Below, in pieces: positions 34,237 through 42,996 of a DNA stretch of 64,000 nucleotides. Position 1 is the stretch's first letter; the number at the start of each line of letters is the position of its first letter. The notes below the pieces were generated by a model that did no database searches, was not told where the DNA came from, and was given only the letters and a program-made list of their open reading frames with translations. The stretch covers positions 1 through 64,000 of the forward strand of contig JAGBIY010000045.1 of assembly GCA_017934745.1 (NCBI GenBank), read 5' to 3'. Both the position numbers and the translations under genes were made by a program. This stretch comes from Treponema sp. Its GTDB lineage: Bacteria > Spirochaetota > Spirochaetia > Treponematales > Treponemataceae.

Positions 34237-34966
34237 AAACGCCTCGAAGGTCTTCGGCAATCTCGTACTGCTTTTCCCTGCCTCGTTTTTCTTTCTCCTC
34301 GATTACGCCCATCTTGAGGAGAAGCCAAATGACGAGCCTCGACCACTCCGCGCTTTTTTTGCCGTGCTCTTCCGAGATTGATTCATGAAGTTCCTTGTGC
34401 GTGAACCTTTTCGGCGTGGAAGACGGAATGAACGAAGCGTAGTCCTTTTTCGTCTTGAAGATGCGCTTTCCTTCTATTGAATCGAGCGATTTTCCAAGCG
34501 GAATCCAATTCTTCAAGTGTCTTCTGCTTCTGTTTTCGAGTTGCACATTCTCTTCTGTCCTTTCCCGGTGTTCCGTGCATTTGACCGACAGCGCGACTAT
34601 CTCAAGCCTTTCGTCCCCCAGAATGTCGGCGATTCCAGTCAGCCCCCTCAGAATCGAATAGATTGTCTCTTTTTTCGGGCTTTTCTTCCTTGAAGTTTTC
34701 TCTCCGTCTGTCGTTTCGATTATTTTTTCGACGATTATCGGCCTCACGACCTTCACCTTCTTTCCGTTTGAGATGAGGTGGTTGATTTTCTCTTTGAGGG
34801 CGGACACGTTCCCTGTCTGTATTTCGATTGCGTCGCCGTTCGGAAGGAGCACGTCCGCTATCCATTTCGTTCCGGGAATCCGCTTTTCCGTCTCTCCGTC
34901 CCATTCTAGCGCGTAGATTGTCTTCAACTTGTTGTGCAAATCGGATTCGTTGTATGTGTTTATCAT
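34220..34966 (-). CDS. Possible PD-(D/E)XK nuclease with C-terminal winged helix
   Basis: This 248-residue protein is unnamed to me. Residues 34-52 (KWIADVLLPNGDAIEIQTG) have the layout of a PD-(D/E)XK nuclease core: Asp 38 on one strand and Glu 48-x-Gln 50 on the next, with Gln replacing Lys as in BglII. A helix (SDLHNKLKTIYA) precedes it. The C-terminal 60 residues (FTHKELHESI, SRLVIWLLLKMGVIEEKEKRG) read like a winged helix. No methylase or helicase is adjacent, so restriction is not indicated. It is convergent with the secreted-protein gene. Confidence 0.5.
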   Translation of the reverse strand: MINTYNESDLHNKLKTIYALEWDGETEKRIPGTKWIADVLLPNGDAIEIQTGNVSALKEKINHLISNGKKVKVVRPIIVEKIIETTDGEKTSRKKSPKKETIYSILRGLTGIADILGDERLEIVALSVKCTEHRERTEENVQLENRSRRHLKNWIPLGKSLDSIEGKRIFKTKKDYASFIPSSTPKRFTHKELHESISEEHGKKSAEWSRLVIWLLLKMGVIEEKEKRGREKQYEIAEDLRGVFNSRF

Positions 34967-35111
34967 CTCTGATTTCTCGTCAGCTTTGTTATAGTCTGTT
35001 CTAGTCTAGTGCGTTTTTTCGATGAGGTCTTTGCGTGGCGGCATTTTTTTTCAGAGAGCGAAGTTGTCGAACAGTTCTAATCTAGATTTCCATTCTGCCG
35101 AAATTTAAAGA

Positions 35112-36119
35112 ATGGAAATCGTCCACACACCTGTTTTGCTCAATGAATGTCTAGAATATCTCTCGCCTGTAGGCGAACCTTTTGAAAACGATGCCTTCAT
35201 GGTCGATTCGACCTTGGGGGAAGGGGGACACTCGTTCAATTTTTTGAAGAAGTATCCCGGTTTGAAAATCCTCGGCCTCGACGCCGACAAAAACATCCAG
35301 GCAAGAGCGAAAGAGCGTCTTGCTGAATTCCACGATGGTGGAAGGATGAGGTTCTTCAACGGCTGGTTCAACGATTTCTACTCTGATTTCGAAAACCAGG
35401 GGGAATACACAGGCGGGCGCAGGCCGGATTTGATACTTTTCGACCTTGGAATAAGCGTCTACCACTACGAGCGGAGCGGTCGCGGTTTCTCTTTCAGGCA
35501 CGACGAACCTCTCGACATGCGCTTGAATTCCGAAGAGGGCGAGAGCGCCGCCGACATAGTGAACACGATGAAGGAAGAGGAACTCGCGAACCTGATTTAT
35601 CTTTACAGCGACGAGAAGATGAGCCGCAGGATAGCCAAGGCGATTTGCCAGGCGCGCGTGTCTTCCAGCATTGTCTCTTCAAAAGCGTTGGCGGAGATTA
35701 TCTACGAGGCCGTCCCCGCTTCCTACAAGCACGGCAACATCCATCCCGCAACGAGGACTTTCCAGGCTCTTAGAATCGCGGTCAACAGCGAGCTTAGAAG
35801 GCTCCCGGAGGCGATTCATGCGGCTTTCAACGCGCTTTCCGTGGGGGGGAAACTCGGTGTCATAACGTTCCATTCGCTTGAGGACAGAATCGTGAAGAAC
35901 TATTTCAGGAATCTTGGAAAAAGCTGCGTCTGTCCCCCTGAGCAGGCGATTTGCTCGTGCGGCGGAAGTCCGTGCGCCTTGATTCTGACGAGGAAGCCCG
36001 TGGAACCCAGCGAGGAGGAGGTCAGGACGAATTCTCCGAGCAGGAGCGCGAAACTCCGTGTCGTCAGGAAGATAAGGGACGCGAACGAAAAGCATCTTCT
36101 CCATGTGGATGCGATGTAG
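35112..36119 (+). CDS. rsmH: 16S rRNA m4C1402 methyltransferase RsmH
   Basis: This 335-residue enzyme methylates N4 of C1402 in the ribosomal P site. It has HTPVLLNECLEYL, VDSTLGEGGHS (SAM-binding), LILFDLGISVYHYERSGRGFSF, DEPLDMRL and GVITFHSLEDRIVKNYFR. It heads the division cluster as in most bacteria, but mraZ is missing upstream. No Shine-Dalgarno sequence is visible before the ATG; the start agrees with the family N-terminus. Confidence 0.96.
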   Translation: MEIVHTPVLLNECLEYLSPVGEPFENDAFMVDSTLGEGGHSFNFLKKYPGLKILGLDADKNIQARAKERLAEFHDGGRMRFFNGWFNDFYSDFENQGEYTGGRRPDLILFDLGISVYHYERSGRGFSFRHDEPLDMRLNSEEGESAADIVNTMKEEELANLIYLYSDEKMSRRIAKAICQARVSSSIVSSKALAEIIYEAVPASYKHGNIHPATRTFQALRIAVNSELRRLPEAIHAAFNALSVGGKLGVITFHSLEDRIVKNYFRNLGKSCVCPPEQAICSCGGSPCALILTRKPVEPSEEEVRTNSPSRSAKLRVVRKIRDANEKHLLHVDAM

Positions 36120-36193
36120 CCGCCGTCCGTTTGATTCAAAAAAAATTAGGCTTCATTGAATTGAAGTTTTCTATAAAAAAAGAGGTGAAAAAA

Positions 36194-36511
36194 ATGAATC
36201 TGCCAAAAAAGTATTCCGAGAAAAAGCCGGGGTTGAAAGTCCATCTCCTTGTCTATCTGTTCGCATTGCTCATTCCTGTGCTTCTAATATTGAGCGCGGT
36301 GCACGCCAACAGGTACGCGGCTTTGAAGCGGGAGCTTTCCGGGCTTGAAAAGTCCCAGGTCCAGCTCGTCGAGAAAAACCGCGAACTGATTTCGGAGATA
36401 AGCGTTCTTTCAAGCTCCGTCAGAATAGAGCGCATCGCCGAGCGCGACCTTGGAATGCACAAGGCCCAGAAAGAGGACATCGTGCGCGTCGAGATGAAGA
36501 CTGGCAGATAG
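36194..36511 (+). CDS. ftsL: Cell division protein FtsL-like
   Basis: This 105-residue bitopic membrane protein has a Lys-rich cytoplasmic start, one helix (about 17-37) and a periplasmic coiled coil (RYAALKRELSGLEKSQVQLVEKN) ending in RIERIAERDLGMHKAQ, which fits FtsL/septum-formation initiators. Identification rests on topology and position between rsmH and murF. AGAGGTG lies seven bases before the ATG at 36194. It should recruit FtsW/FtsI together with FtsQ. Confidence 0.8.
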   Translation: MNLPKKYSEKKPGLKVHLLVYLFALLIPVLLILSAVHANRYAALKRELSGLEKSQVQLVEKNRELISEISVLSSSVRIERIAERDLGMHKAQKEDIVRVEMKTGR

Positions 36512-36539
36512 CCTCGAATCTGTTTTGGGGGAACCTTCG

Positions 36540-37949
36540 ATGAACGAATCTTTGCTTTCTTTTTCCGAAGTTTTGGAGTCGCTTTCCGATATTGGCGGCC
36601 GGCTTTTGAACGAATCTTTCGATGTCTCTTCTTTTTGCTTCAAGTCTGTCGAAACTGACTCAAGGAATGTCGTTTCCGGCACGTTGTTCGTTCCCCTCGT
36701 AGGAGAGCGGCAGGACGGGCACAATTTCATCCAGCCTGCCATCGACAAGGGGGCGACTGTCGTTTTCGTCTCAAGGGACGACGAGTTGGTGGAGACTTTC
36801 ATCGAGAGGAATCCGAAAGTCGCCTTCATATATTCCAAAAACACGATGACCGCGCTGCAGAGGGCTGCCGGGTTCTATGTGAGGAAATTCCCTTCCCTCA
36901 TCCGCTGCTCTGTCACCGGCTCAAGCGGAAAGACGACGACGAAGGAGATTGCGGCTTCGATTCTGTCGCAGAAGTACAAGGTCGTCGCGAATTTCGGAAA
37001 CTACAATTCAGAGACTGGGTTGCCGCTTTCTGTCTTCAAAATCAGGGGCGACCACGAGCTTGGAATCTTCGAGATGGGAATGAACCGCGAGAACGAAATC
37101 GGTGAGATTGCGGATGTCTTCCGTCCGAACTATGGAATCGTCACCAACATCGGCACCGCCCACATCGGAATCCTTGGAAGCAGGGAGAACATCGCGAAGG
37201 AGAAAAAGAAGATATTCAGTTTTCTCGACGAGAACGGAGTCGCTGTCATTCCTTCCGGGGACGATTTCGCCTCGTTCCTTTCGGAGGGGGTGAAAGGCAA
37301 GGTCGTTCTCTACGGTGTCGACTCCAATCCGCGCATAAAATTCATTTCGGACGACGGGCTTGAAGGGACTTTGTTTTCCGTCGACGGTGTGGAAATCCGC
37401 CTGGCCCTTCCCGGAAGGTACAATTTCCTGAACGCGCTCGGAGCGATATCTCTCGCTTTGGAATTCGGCCTTACAGCGGAGCAGATCAAGCGCGGGGTCG
37501 AGAGCGTGAAGCTTCTTGGCGGCCGCTCTGAACTCGTGAAAGGCAAATACACTGTGCTGAAGGATTGCTACAACGCGAACCCCGATTCCATGTACAAGGC
37601 GCTTGAGTTGGCTTCGTCCGTGAAAGTACCGGGAAAAAAGATTTTCGTGCTCGGCGACATGCTGGAGCTTGGAGCGGACTCGGAGAAGGAGCACAAAAAA
37701 ATCGGCGATTTGCTGGCGAAATTCGATGTCGACATGGTTGTTCTTGTGGGCGACGAAATAAAGTACGCCCTTCTTGGAAAGAACGGAGGCAAGCCCCTTT
37801 TCTTCGTGTACGTGAAGGGGCGGGACGAGAACGCCATGGCGCAGGCCGCGGACGCGATAAAGTCGCATTCGTCTCCGGGGGACTTCATCTTGCTCAAAGG
37901 CTCTCGCGGCGTGGGGCTTGAGAGGATTCTTCCGTTGATTGGAATGTGA
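36540..37949 (+). CDS. murF: UDP-MurNAc-tripeptide-D-Ala-D-Ala ligase MurF
   Basis: This 469-residue cytoplasmic ATP-dependent ligase adds D-Ala-D-Ala to the peptidoglycan precursor. It has the N-terminal substrate domain (DSRNVVSGTLFVPLVGERQDGHNF), ATP-binding SVTGSSGKTTTKEI, LGIFEMGMNRENEIGEI and the C-terminal DCYNANPDSM with LGDMLELG. The ATG at 36540 lies eight bases after GGGGG; a TTG at 36525 is less likely. It is the only mur ligase in this cluster. Confidence 0.95.
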   Translation: MNESLLSFSEVLESLSDIGGRLLNESFDVSSFCFKSVETDSRNVVSGTLFVPLVGERQDGHNFIQPAIDKGATVVFVSRDDELVETFIERNPKVAFIYSKNTMTALQRAAGFYVRKFPSLIRCSVTGSSGKTTTKEIAASILSQKYKVVANFGNYNSETGLPLSVFKIRGDHELGIFEMGMNRENEIGEIADVFRPNYGIVTNIGTAHIGILGSRENIAKEKKKIFSFLDENGVAVIPSGDDFASFLSEGVKGKVVLYGVDSNPRIKFISDDGLEGTLFSVDGVEIRLALPGRYNFLNALGAISLALEFGLTAEQIKRGVESVKLLGGRSELVKGKYTVLKDCYNANPDSMYKALELASSVKVPGKKIFVLGDMLELGADSEKEHKKIGDLLAKFDVDMVVLVGDEIKYALLGKNGGKPLFFVYVKGRDENAMAQAADAIKSHSSPGDFILLKGSRGVGLERILPLIGM

Positions 37950-38009
37950 CAGTCGATTGGACGGTTGGTGAATCTGTCCATTTTGTGTTTTTTGATTTGC
38001 GAGGTTTGA

Positions 38010-39218
38010 ATGAAATTCAACTTTTTCACAGACAAGCCGTTGGAGAAATACAGGAAGAGCGATCCGTTGATTTTCGTGTCGATGATTCTGCTCTGCGGGT
38101 TGGGAATTCTTGCGCTTTATTTTTGCTCGCGCAACAAGGGAATCGAACTGAAGGGGGACTCCCTCTATTTCGTAAAGAGACAGCTCTTGTGCCTTTTCCT
38201 CGGCGCGGTCGCTTTCTTCGCTTTCGTTTCGATGAGCATGGAGACTGTGAAGAAGATTCTGCCGCTGATGGTCGCAGGCTCGATAGTCCTTTGCCTCATG
38301 ACGCTGGTTCCGTTTTTCGGAGTGAACGCGAACGGCGCGCGCAGGTGGGTTAGGATTCCGCTCATCGGCACTTTCCAGCCGTCCGAGCTTGTCAAGCTGT
38401 CGCTCGTCTTGTATCTCGCCAATTTCTTCGAGAAGATGAGCACGCTGAGGAAGAGCCAGAAGAACGTTTTTCCGGCGGTTCTCTGCCTCGTCATATTCTT
38501 CTCTGTAGTCATGCTGCAGCAGGATTTTTCCACAAGTTTTTTCATTCTTTTTCTGGGAATCTGCATGTTCATTGTCGCTGGCGAGAAGATAAGATGGCTC
38601 GGCCCTCTTTTCGCCATCCTCATTCCAGTCGGAATAATATCGATTTTCATGAACAAGTACCGGTTGAACCGCATAATCGGATTCTTCGACCAGGACCAGT
38701 TCGCCCAGGCCCAGAACTACCAGCTTACGAACGCTAAAAAGGCGATTATGGCCGGCGGCTTCTGGGGGCAGGGGTTCGGAAGCGGCCTGTCGAAAATCAA
38801 TTCCGTGCCGGAAGTCCAGACGGACTATATTTTCGCCGGCTGGGCGGAGGCGACTGGACTTTTCGGAGTTCTCGTGTATTTCGCGCTTCTAGGATTTTTC
38901 GCGTGGCGCGTGCTCCGGTGCGCGCTGACGACTTCCGACAGGTTCGCCTCCCTCGGCTCGTTCGGGTTCCTTTTGGCGATTGTCGGGCAGTCTCTCATGA
39001 ACGTCGCCGTCGTCGTCGGTGTCCTTCCTACGACGGGCGTTCCGTTGCCGTTCTTTTCTTCGGGCGGAACATCGATAATAGTGACTATGATGATGTGCGG
39101 ATTCATCATGAGCGCGTCCCGACTCGACAGCGTGGACAACAGTCTGTATGCGAGGGAGCGGAGCGAGGAAATTTCTGGGATAGGACAGAAAAAATCGTTT
39201 GAAATGGACGATATTTGA
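38010..39218 (+). CDS. ftsW: SEDS-family septal glycosyltransferase FtsW
   Basis: This 402-residue polytopic protein, with about ten membrane helices, belongs to the SEDS family that polymerises lipid II. It has ARRWVRIPLIGTFQPSELVKLSLVLYLANFFEK, MLQQDFSTSF, KAIMAGGFWGQGFGSG, PEVQTDYIFAGWAEATGLFG with the conserved Asp, and TGVPLPFFSSGGTS. Context between murF and ftsQ favours FtsW over RodA. No class B PBP (ftsI) is adjacent. GAGG lies seven bases before the ATG. Confidence 0.92.
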   Translation: MKFNFFTDKPLEKYRKSDPLIFVSMILLCGLGILALYFCSRNKGIELKGDSLYFVKRQLLCLFLGAVAFFAFVSMSMETVKKILPLMVAGSIVLCLMTLVPFFGVNANGARRWVRIPLIGTFQPSELVKLSLVLYLANFFEKMSTLRKSQKNVFPAVLCLVIFFSVVMLQQDFSTSFFILFLGICMFIVAGEKIRWLGPLFAILIPVGIISIFMNKYRLNRIIGFFDQDQFAQAQNYQLTNAKKAIMAGGFWGQGFGSGLSKINSVPEVQTDYIFAGWAEATGLFGVLVYFALLGFFAWRVLRCALTTSDRFASLGSFGFLLAIVGQSLMNVAVVVGVLPTTGVPLPFFSSGGTSIIVTMMMCGFIMSASRLDSVDNSLYARERSEEISGIGQKKSFEMDDI

Positions 39219-39256
39219 ATTGGACGATGTTTTTGATTGCATAATGGGAGGTTTGT

Positions 39257-40141
39257 ATGAGTGATTTCGTCTTTCAGAGTTTCGGAAAAGGCTTGAAAAA
39301 GGCCATCGGCATGGAAAAAAGAGAAAAATCCAAGGGAACGAACAGAATTCGCGCCCTCAAATGGTTCGTCGCTGTCTTCGCTGTGATATTCGCGATAGAG
39401 GCCGTTGTGTATTTGATAATAATTCCGTCCCTCCAAAAGCCCATGATAATTTGGAGCGGTGAGCGTAACTACAATGTAGTCGATTTGTCGAAGGCCATTT
39501 CCCCGATGCTGAACAAAAGCTGGGCGAAATTCGACGAGATTGAGACTGCCGAATATCTCCTGAACGTGTCGGGAATCGAGGACGCCCAGGTCGTCAAGCG
39601 TTTCCCCGACAAGGTTTACATAAATGTCGTCGAAAGGGAGCCTGTCGCTATGACGTTCATCTCCGAGGGCGGAAAGTCCGTGCCTATCCAAATCGACAAG
39701 AATGGTGTATTATTCAAGATACGCTCTGCGCAGTCTCGTTCCGATTCGGATGCGTCTGCGTCTGGAAAAATCGACGTTTCACTTCCGTTGATTACCGGAC
39801 TCCCTGTTGATGTCTCTTCAGGAAGAATGCAGATTCCTCCAAAGTACCGCGGATTGATGGAACAAATCGCTGCCATCAGGAATCTTTCGCAGAATTATTT
39901 CGCTGCGATTTCCGAAATCCATATCGTGACCAAGGAGTATGGAAACTACGAGCTTGTTCTGTATCCTGTCCGCGGCCACGCGCGCATATTGATTGGACGC
40001 CAGATTACGGAAGAGGCGCTGCAGTACATGATGGTCGCTTTGGATGTGGTGAATTCGATCGATCCCAATGTCGCTGAGATTGATCTGCGATACGGTTCGG
40101 TGGCTTGCAGGACTCGCAGAAGCACAGGAGATTCTTTTTGA
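39257..40141 (+). CDS. ftsQ: Cell division protein FtsQ/DivIB
   Basis: This 294-residue bitopic protein has a basic cytoplasmic part and one membrane helix (about 37-56). A POTRA domain (NVSGIEDAQVVKRFPDKVYINVVEREPVAM, about 95-130) and a beta domain follow, the FtsQ/DivIB architecture. It should link FtsL and FtsB to the divisome in the periplasm. GGGAGG precedes the ATG by six bases. Its TGA overlaps the TTG start of ftsA. Confidence 0.88.
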   Translation: MSDFVFQSFGKGLKKAIGMEKREKSKGTNRIRALKWFVAVFAVIFAIEAVVYLIIIPSLQKPMIIWSGERNYNVVDLSKAISPMLNKSWAKFDEIETAEYLLNVSGIEDAQVVKRFPDKVYINVVEREPVAMTFISEGGKSVPIQIDKNGVLFKIRSAQSRSDSDASASGKIDVSLPLITGLPVDVSSGRMQIPPKYRGLMEQIAAIRNLSQNYFAAISEIHIVTKEYGNYELVLYPVRGHARILIGRQITEEALQYMMVALDVVNSIDPNVAEIDLRYGSVACRTRRSTGDSF

Positions 40142-41442
40142 CTAACATAATCGTCGGCTTGGATATTGGAACTAGTTTTGTACGCGGAGTTCTTGGCGCG
40201 ATAAACGAAGATGGCGGCGTCGAAATCCTCTGTGTCGCGAAAAAACCGTCCGTTGATTTCATTCGCAACGGAGCGATTGTCAATGTCGGTCAGATGAGCA
40301 TCGTTGTTAAGGATGTCATCGACGACCTTGAGCAGAATTTCGGATACGAAGTGCATTCTTGTGTTACCGGTATCGGTGGAAAATACATTGAGAGTCTCAA
40401 TTCCCACGGTCTCGTTCCGATTTGTTCCATAGGAAAACGCGACCGCGAGATAAACGAGGACGACATAAAACGCGTCATAGATGCTGCTCGCGCGATAATG
40501 ATTCCTCCTGACAGAGAGACACTCCAGGTCATTCCAAAAGATTTCATCGTCAACGGCGTGAACGGCTACAAGGGGAAAAACGTCCTTGGCACACAGGCCG
40601 TCAGGCTTGAGGTCGATGTCCACATAATAACAGCGTCCAAAACTCAGCTTTCGAACATTGCAAAGTGTGTCGAGCAGGCCGGGTACGATTTGGACTATGT
40701 GTTCCTCAAGACGCTTGCCGCCACCAGCGCGGTGATGATGAAGGAGGAGCGGGAACTCGGCTCGATACTAATCGATTTGGGCGGCGGCACGACGGACGTG
40801 ATTGTGATAATAGACGATGCTCCCGTTTGCACGCTGTCGATTCCTGCGGGCGGAAACATAGTCACAAACGACATCGCCTACCTCAAGGGAATCCCGTTGG
40901 CCGTAGCCGAAAAACTCAAGATAGAGTCGGGCTGCTGCTGGGACGAGCTTTTGGTCGGCAACGATTCCGAGGTCGTAATTCCTGCGATTGGCGGTCGTCC
41001 TCCTGAAGTCACTAGAAAATCGGAGCTTTGCGCGATAATACAGAGCCGCATGAGGGAGATTTTCACCATGGTGAAGAACGAAATCGTGCAGCGTTCCGGT
41101 TTGACGCAGCTTTCAGGCAGCATAATATTGACCGGCGGCGGAGCGTTGATGAGCGGTGTCGTCGAACTCGCAGAATACACATTTAAAACAAGTTCTGTTA
41201 GAATAGGTATGCTTGGACAGTTTGGTGGTGTCGAGGAAAGCTACAGAACACCTGAATATGCCACTGCGGTCGGCCTTGTTCTTTCCGACAGAGGAAATTT
41301 CAAGAAAGCTGAAAACGGCAGGAGGGATTCTGGAGTGAAAAAATCAAAAAAGTCGGACTTCGAGCATTTGACTTCTTCATCTGGTGAAGAAATCGCTTCC
41401 AAGAAAGGATTTTTGTCAAGGGTCAAGGACTTCTTTTTCTAG
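40138..41442 (+). CDS. ftsA: Cell division protein FtsA
   Basis: This 434-residue actin-like protein tethers FtsZ filaments to the membrane. It has IIVGLDIGTSFVRG (phosphate 1), SILIDLGGGTTDVIVI (phosphate 2), ILTGGGALMSGV (adenosine) and a C-terminal amphipathic helix (KGFLSRVKDFFF) for membrane binding. No ATG fits: the start is the TTG at 40138, seven bases after AGGAG and overlapping the ftsQ TGA (TTGA). This implies translational coupling. Confidence 0.95.
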   Translation: MTNIIVGLDIGTSFVRGVLGAINEDGGVEILCVAKKPSVDFIRNGAIVNVGQMSIVVKDVIDDLEQNFGYEVHSCVTGIGGKYIESLNSHGLVPICSIGKRDREINEDDIKRVIDAARAIMIPPDRETLQVIPKDFIVNGVNGYKGKNVLGTQAVRLEVDVHIITASKTQLSNIAKCVEQAGYDLDYVFLKTLAATSAVMMKEERELGSILIDLGGGTTDVIVIIDDAPVCTLSIPAGGNIVTNDIAYLKGIPLAVAEKLKIESGCCWDELLVGNDSEVVIPAIGGRPPEVTRKSELCAIIQSRMREIFTMVKNEIVQRSGLTQLSGSIILTGGGALMSGVVELAEYTFKTSSVRIGMLGQFGGVEESYRTPEYATAVGLVLSDRGNFKKAENGRRDSGVKKSKKSDFEHLTSSSGEEIASKKGFLSRVKDFFF

Positions 41443-41474
41443 AAAATATTTTTTTGTGGGTGGGAGAAAAAAAT

Positions 41475-42992
41475 ATGATGGATTGGCAGGTTAATGATGA
41501 TTCCTCAGATTTTTGCGCAGTTAATCCTGCGGTAATCAAAGTCATCGGCTGTGGTGGCGGTGGAGGAAATGCCGTCAACACAATGATAGATGCTAATGTT
41601 CAGGGGGTTGAATTCATCGCCTTGAACACTGACGGCCAGGACTTGAACAAGTCGAAGGCCAAGATGAAAATCCAGATTGGAAAGAAAAGCTCTGGCGGAC
41701 TTGGTGCCGGCGGAGACCCGCTTCGTGGCGAGGAAGCCGCAAAGGAGAGCGAGAGCGAGATACGCGAGGCTTTGTCCGGCGCGAACATGGTCTTCATAAC
41801 GGCCGGAATGGGAGGCGGCACTGGAACTGGTTCCGCTCCTGTCGTCGCCAGCGTGGCGAAGGAGCTTGGAGCCTTGACGGTCGCCATCGTGACTTATCCG
41901 TTCGACTTCGAGAAGTCCAAGCGCGCAGAGAATGCGGACCTCGGAATCAAGAAGCTCCAGGGCGAGGTCGACTCTCTCCTCGTCATCCCGAACCAGAAGA
42001 TTTTTGAGATAAACAAGAACATTCCCGTGAGGAAGGCGTTCCAGTATGTCACCGACATACTCAGGCAGGGTGTTCAGGGCATATCGGACATAATCATGAA
42101 GCCCGGCCTCATCAACAGGGACTTCCGCGATGTCGAGTCCGTCATGAAGGGACAGGGCAAGGCGTTGCTTGGAATAGGCGAGGGCGAGGGCGACAACCGA
42201 GCGATCGACGCCGCGACCAACGCCATAAGCAATCCTCTTCTTGAGGGGAACCACATCGACGGAGCGCAGAACATCCTCATAAATGTCTCCGGCGGAGACG
42301 ACGTGACAATCGACGAGTGCGAGGAAATCGCCAAATTCATAACGGACAGGGCCGCCAGGAACGCGAACGTGATTTGGGGACTTGTCGCCGACGAGAACAT
42401 AAAGGACCAGAAGCTCAATGTAACCGTCATCGCGACCGGATTCGACAGGAAAGAGACCGCTTCCATACAGCAGGCTCCTGTCCAGACATCGGCCGCTAAA
42501 AAGCGCGACGACGACATGTTCACAACCGATGATTTCGTGAAGATTTCGACGACAAAGCCGAAGCCGCATCCAGCCGTCTCGCCTGTCGTGGAGACCCCTG
42601 TTCCGTTGCAGGTGGAGCCTTTGCAGGTTAAGCAGCCGGAAACTCGCGCGGAGAAGAACTTTTCGCAGCCGGAAAAGCCTGTCGTGGAGTCTGCAAAGAA
42701 AAAGCCGTCCACGACGGTCGATGTCAACAAAGTCCTTGGCGGCGCGCAGATATATGAAGACGACGGCTCCGCTCCTCAGGGGCAGTCCATGTATCAGCAG
42801 GACTTGATGGCGGAGCAGAGCCGTTATTCCCAGCCACAGCCCGAACCTGAGATACAGGAGCCGAAAAGTCCACACCTTCCGGACGATTTCGTCTACAATC
42901 CGCAGGACATAACGACGCCGACATGGGCGCGGGAGGCGTACCAGTCGAAGCTTTCGGGACTCAAGCCCGGAATAAATCTGGGAACAAAATAG
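41475..42992 (+). CDS. ftsZ: Cell division protein FtsZ with extended tail
   Basis: This 505-residue tubulin-like GTPase forms the Z ring. It has [17 protein letters not shown], the GTP-binding loop [13 protein letters not shown] (about 113-125), NLDFADI-equivalent segments and [15 protein letters not shown]. The globular part ends near residue 325. A linker of about 150 residues rich in Pro, Gln, Glu and Lys follows. Near the end [14 protein letters not shown] resembles the conserved FtsA-binding tail peptide, but about 25 residues before the true C-terminus. GGGAG lies eight bases before the ATG. Confidence 0.96.
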   Translation: MMDWQVNDDSSDFCAVNPAVIKVIGCGGGGGNAVNTMIDANVQGVEFIALNTDGQDLNKSKAKMKIQIGKKSSGGLGAGGDPLRGEEAAKESESEIREALSGANMVFITAGMGGGTGTGSAPVVASVAKELGALTVAIVTYPFDFEKSKRAENADLGIKKLQGEVDSLLVIPNQKIFEINKNIPVRKAFQYVTDILRQGVQGISDIIMKPGLINRDFRDVESVMKGQGKALLGIGEGEGDNRAIDAATNAISNPLLEGNHIDGAQNILINVSGGDDVTIDECEEIAKFITDRAARNANVIWGLVADENIKDQKLNVTVIATGFDRKETASIQQAPVQTSAAKKRDDDMFTTDDFVKISTTKPKPHPAVSPVVETPVPLQVEPLQVKQPETRAEKNFSQPEKPVVESAKKKPSTTVDVNKVLGGAQIYEDDGSAPQGQSMYQQDLMAEQSRYSQPQPEPEIQEPKSPHLPDDFVYNPQDITTPTWAREAYQSKLSGLKPGINLGTK

Positions 42993-42996
42993 GGAT

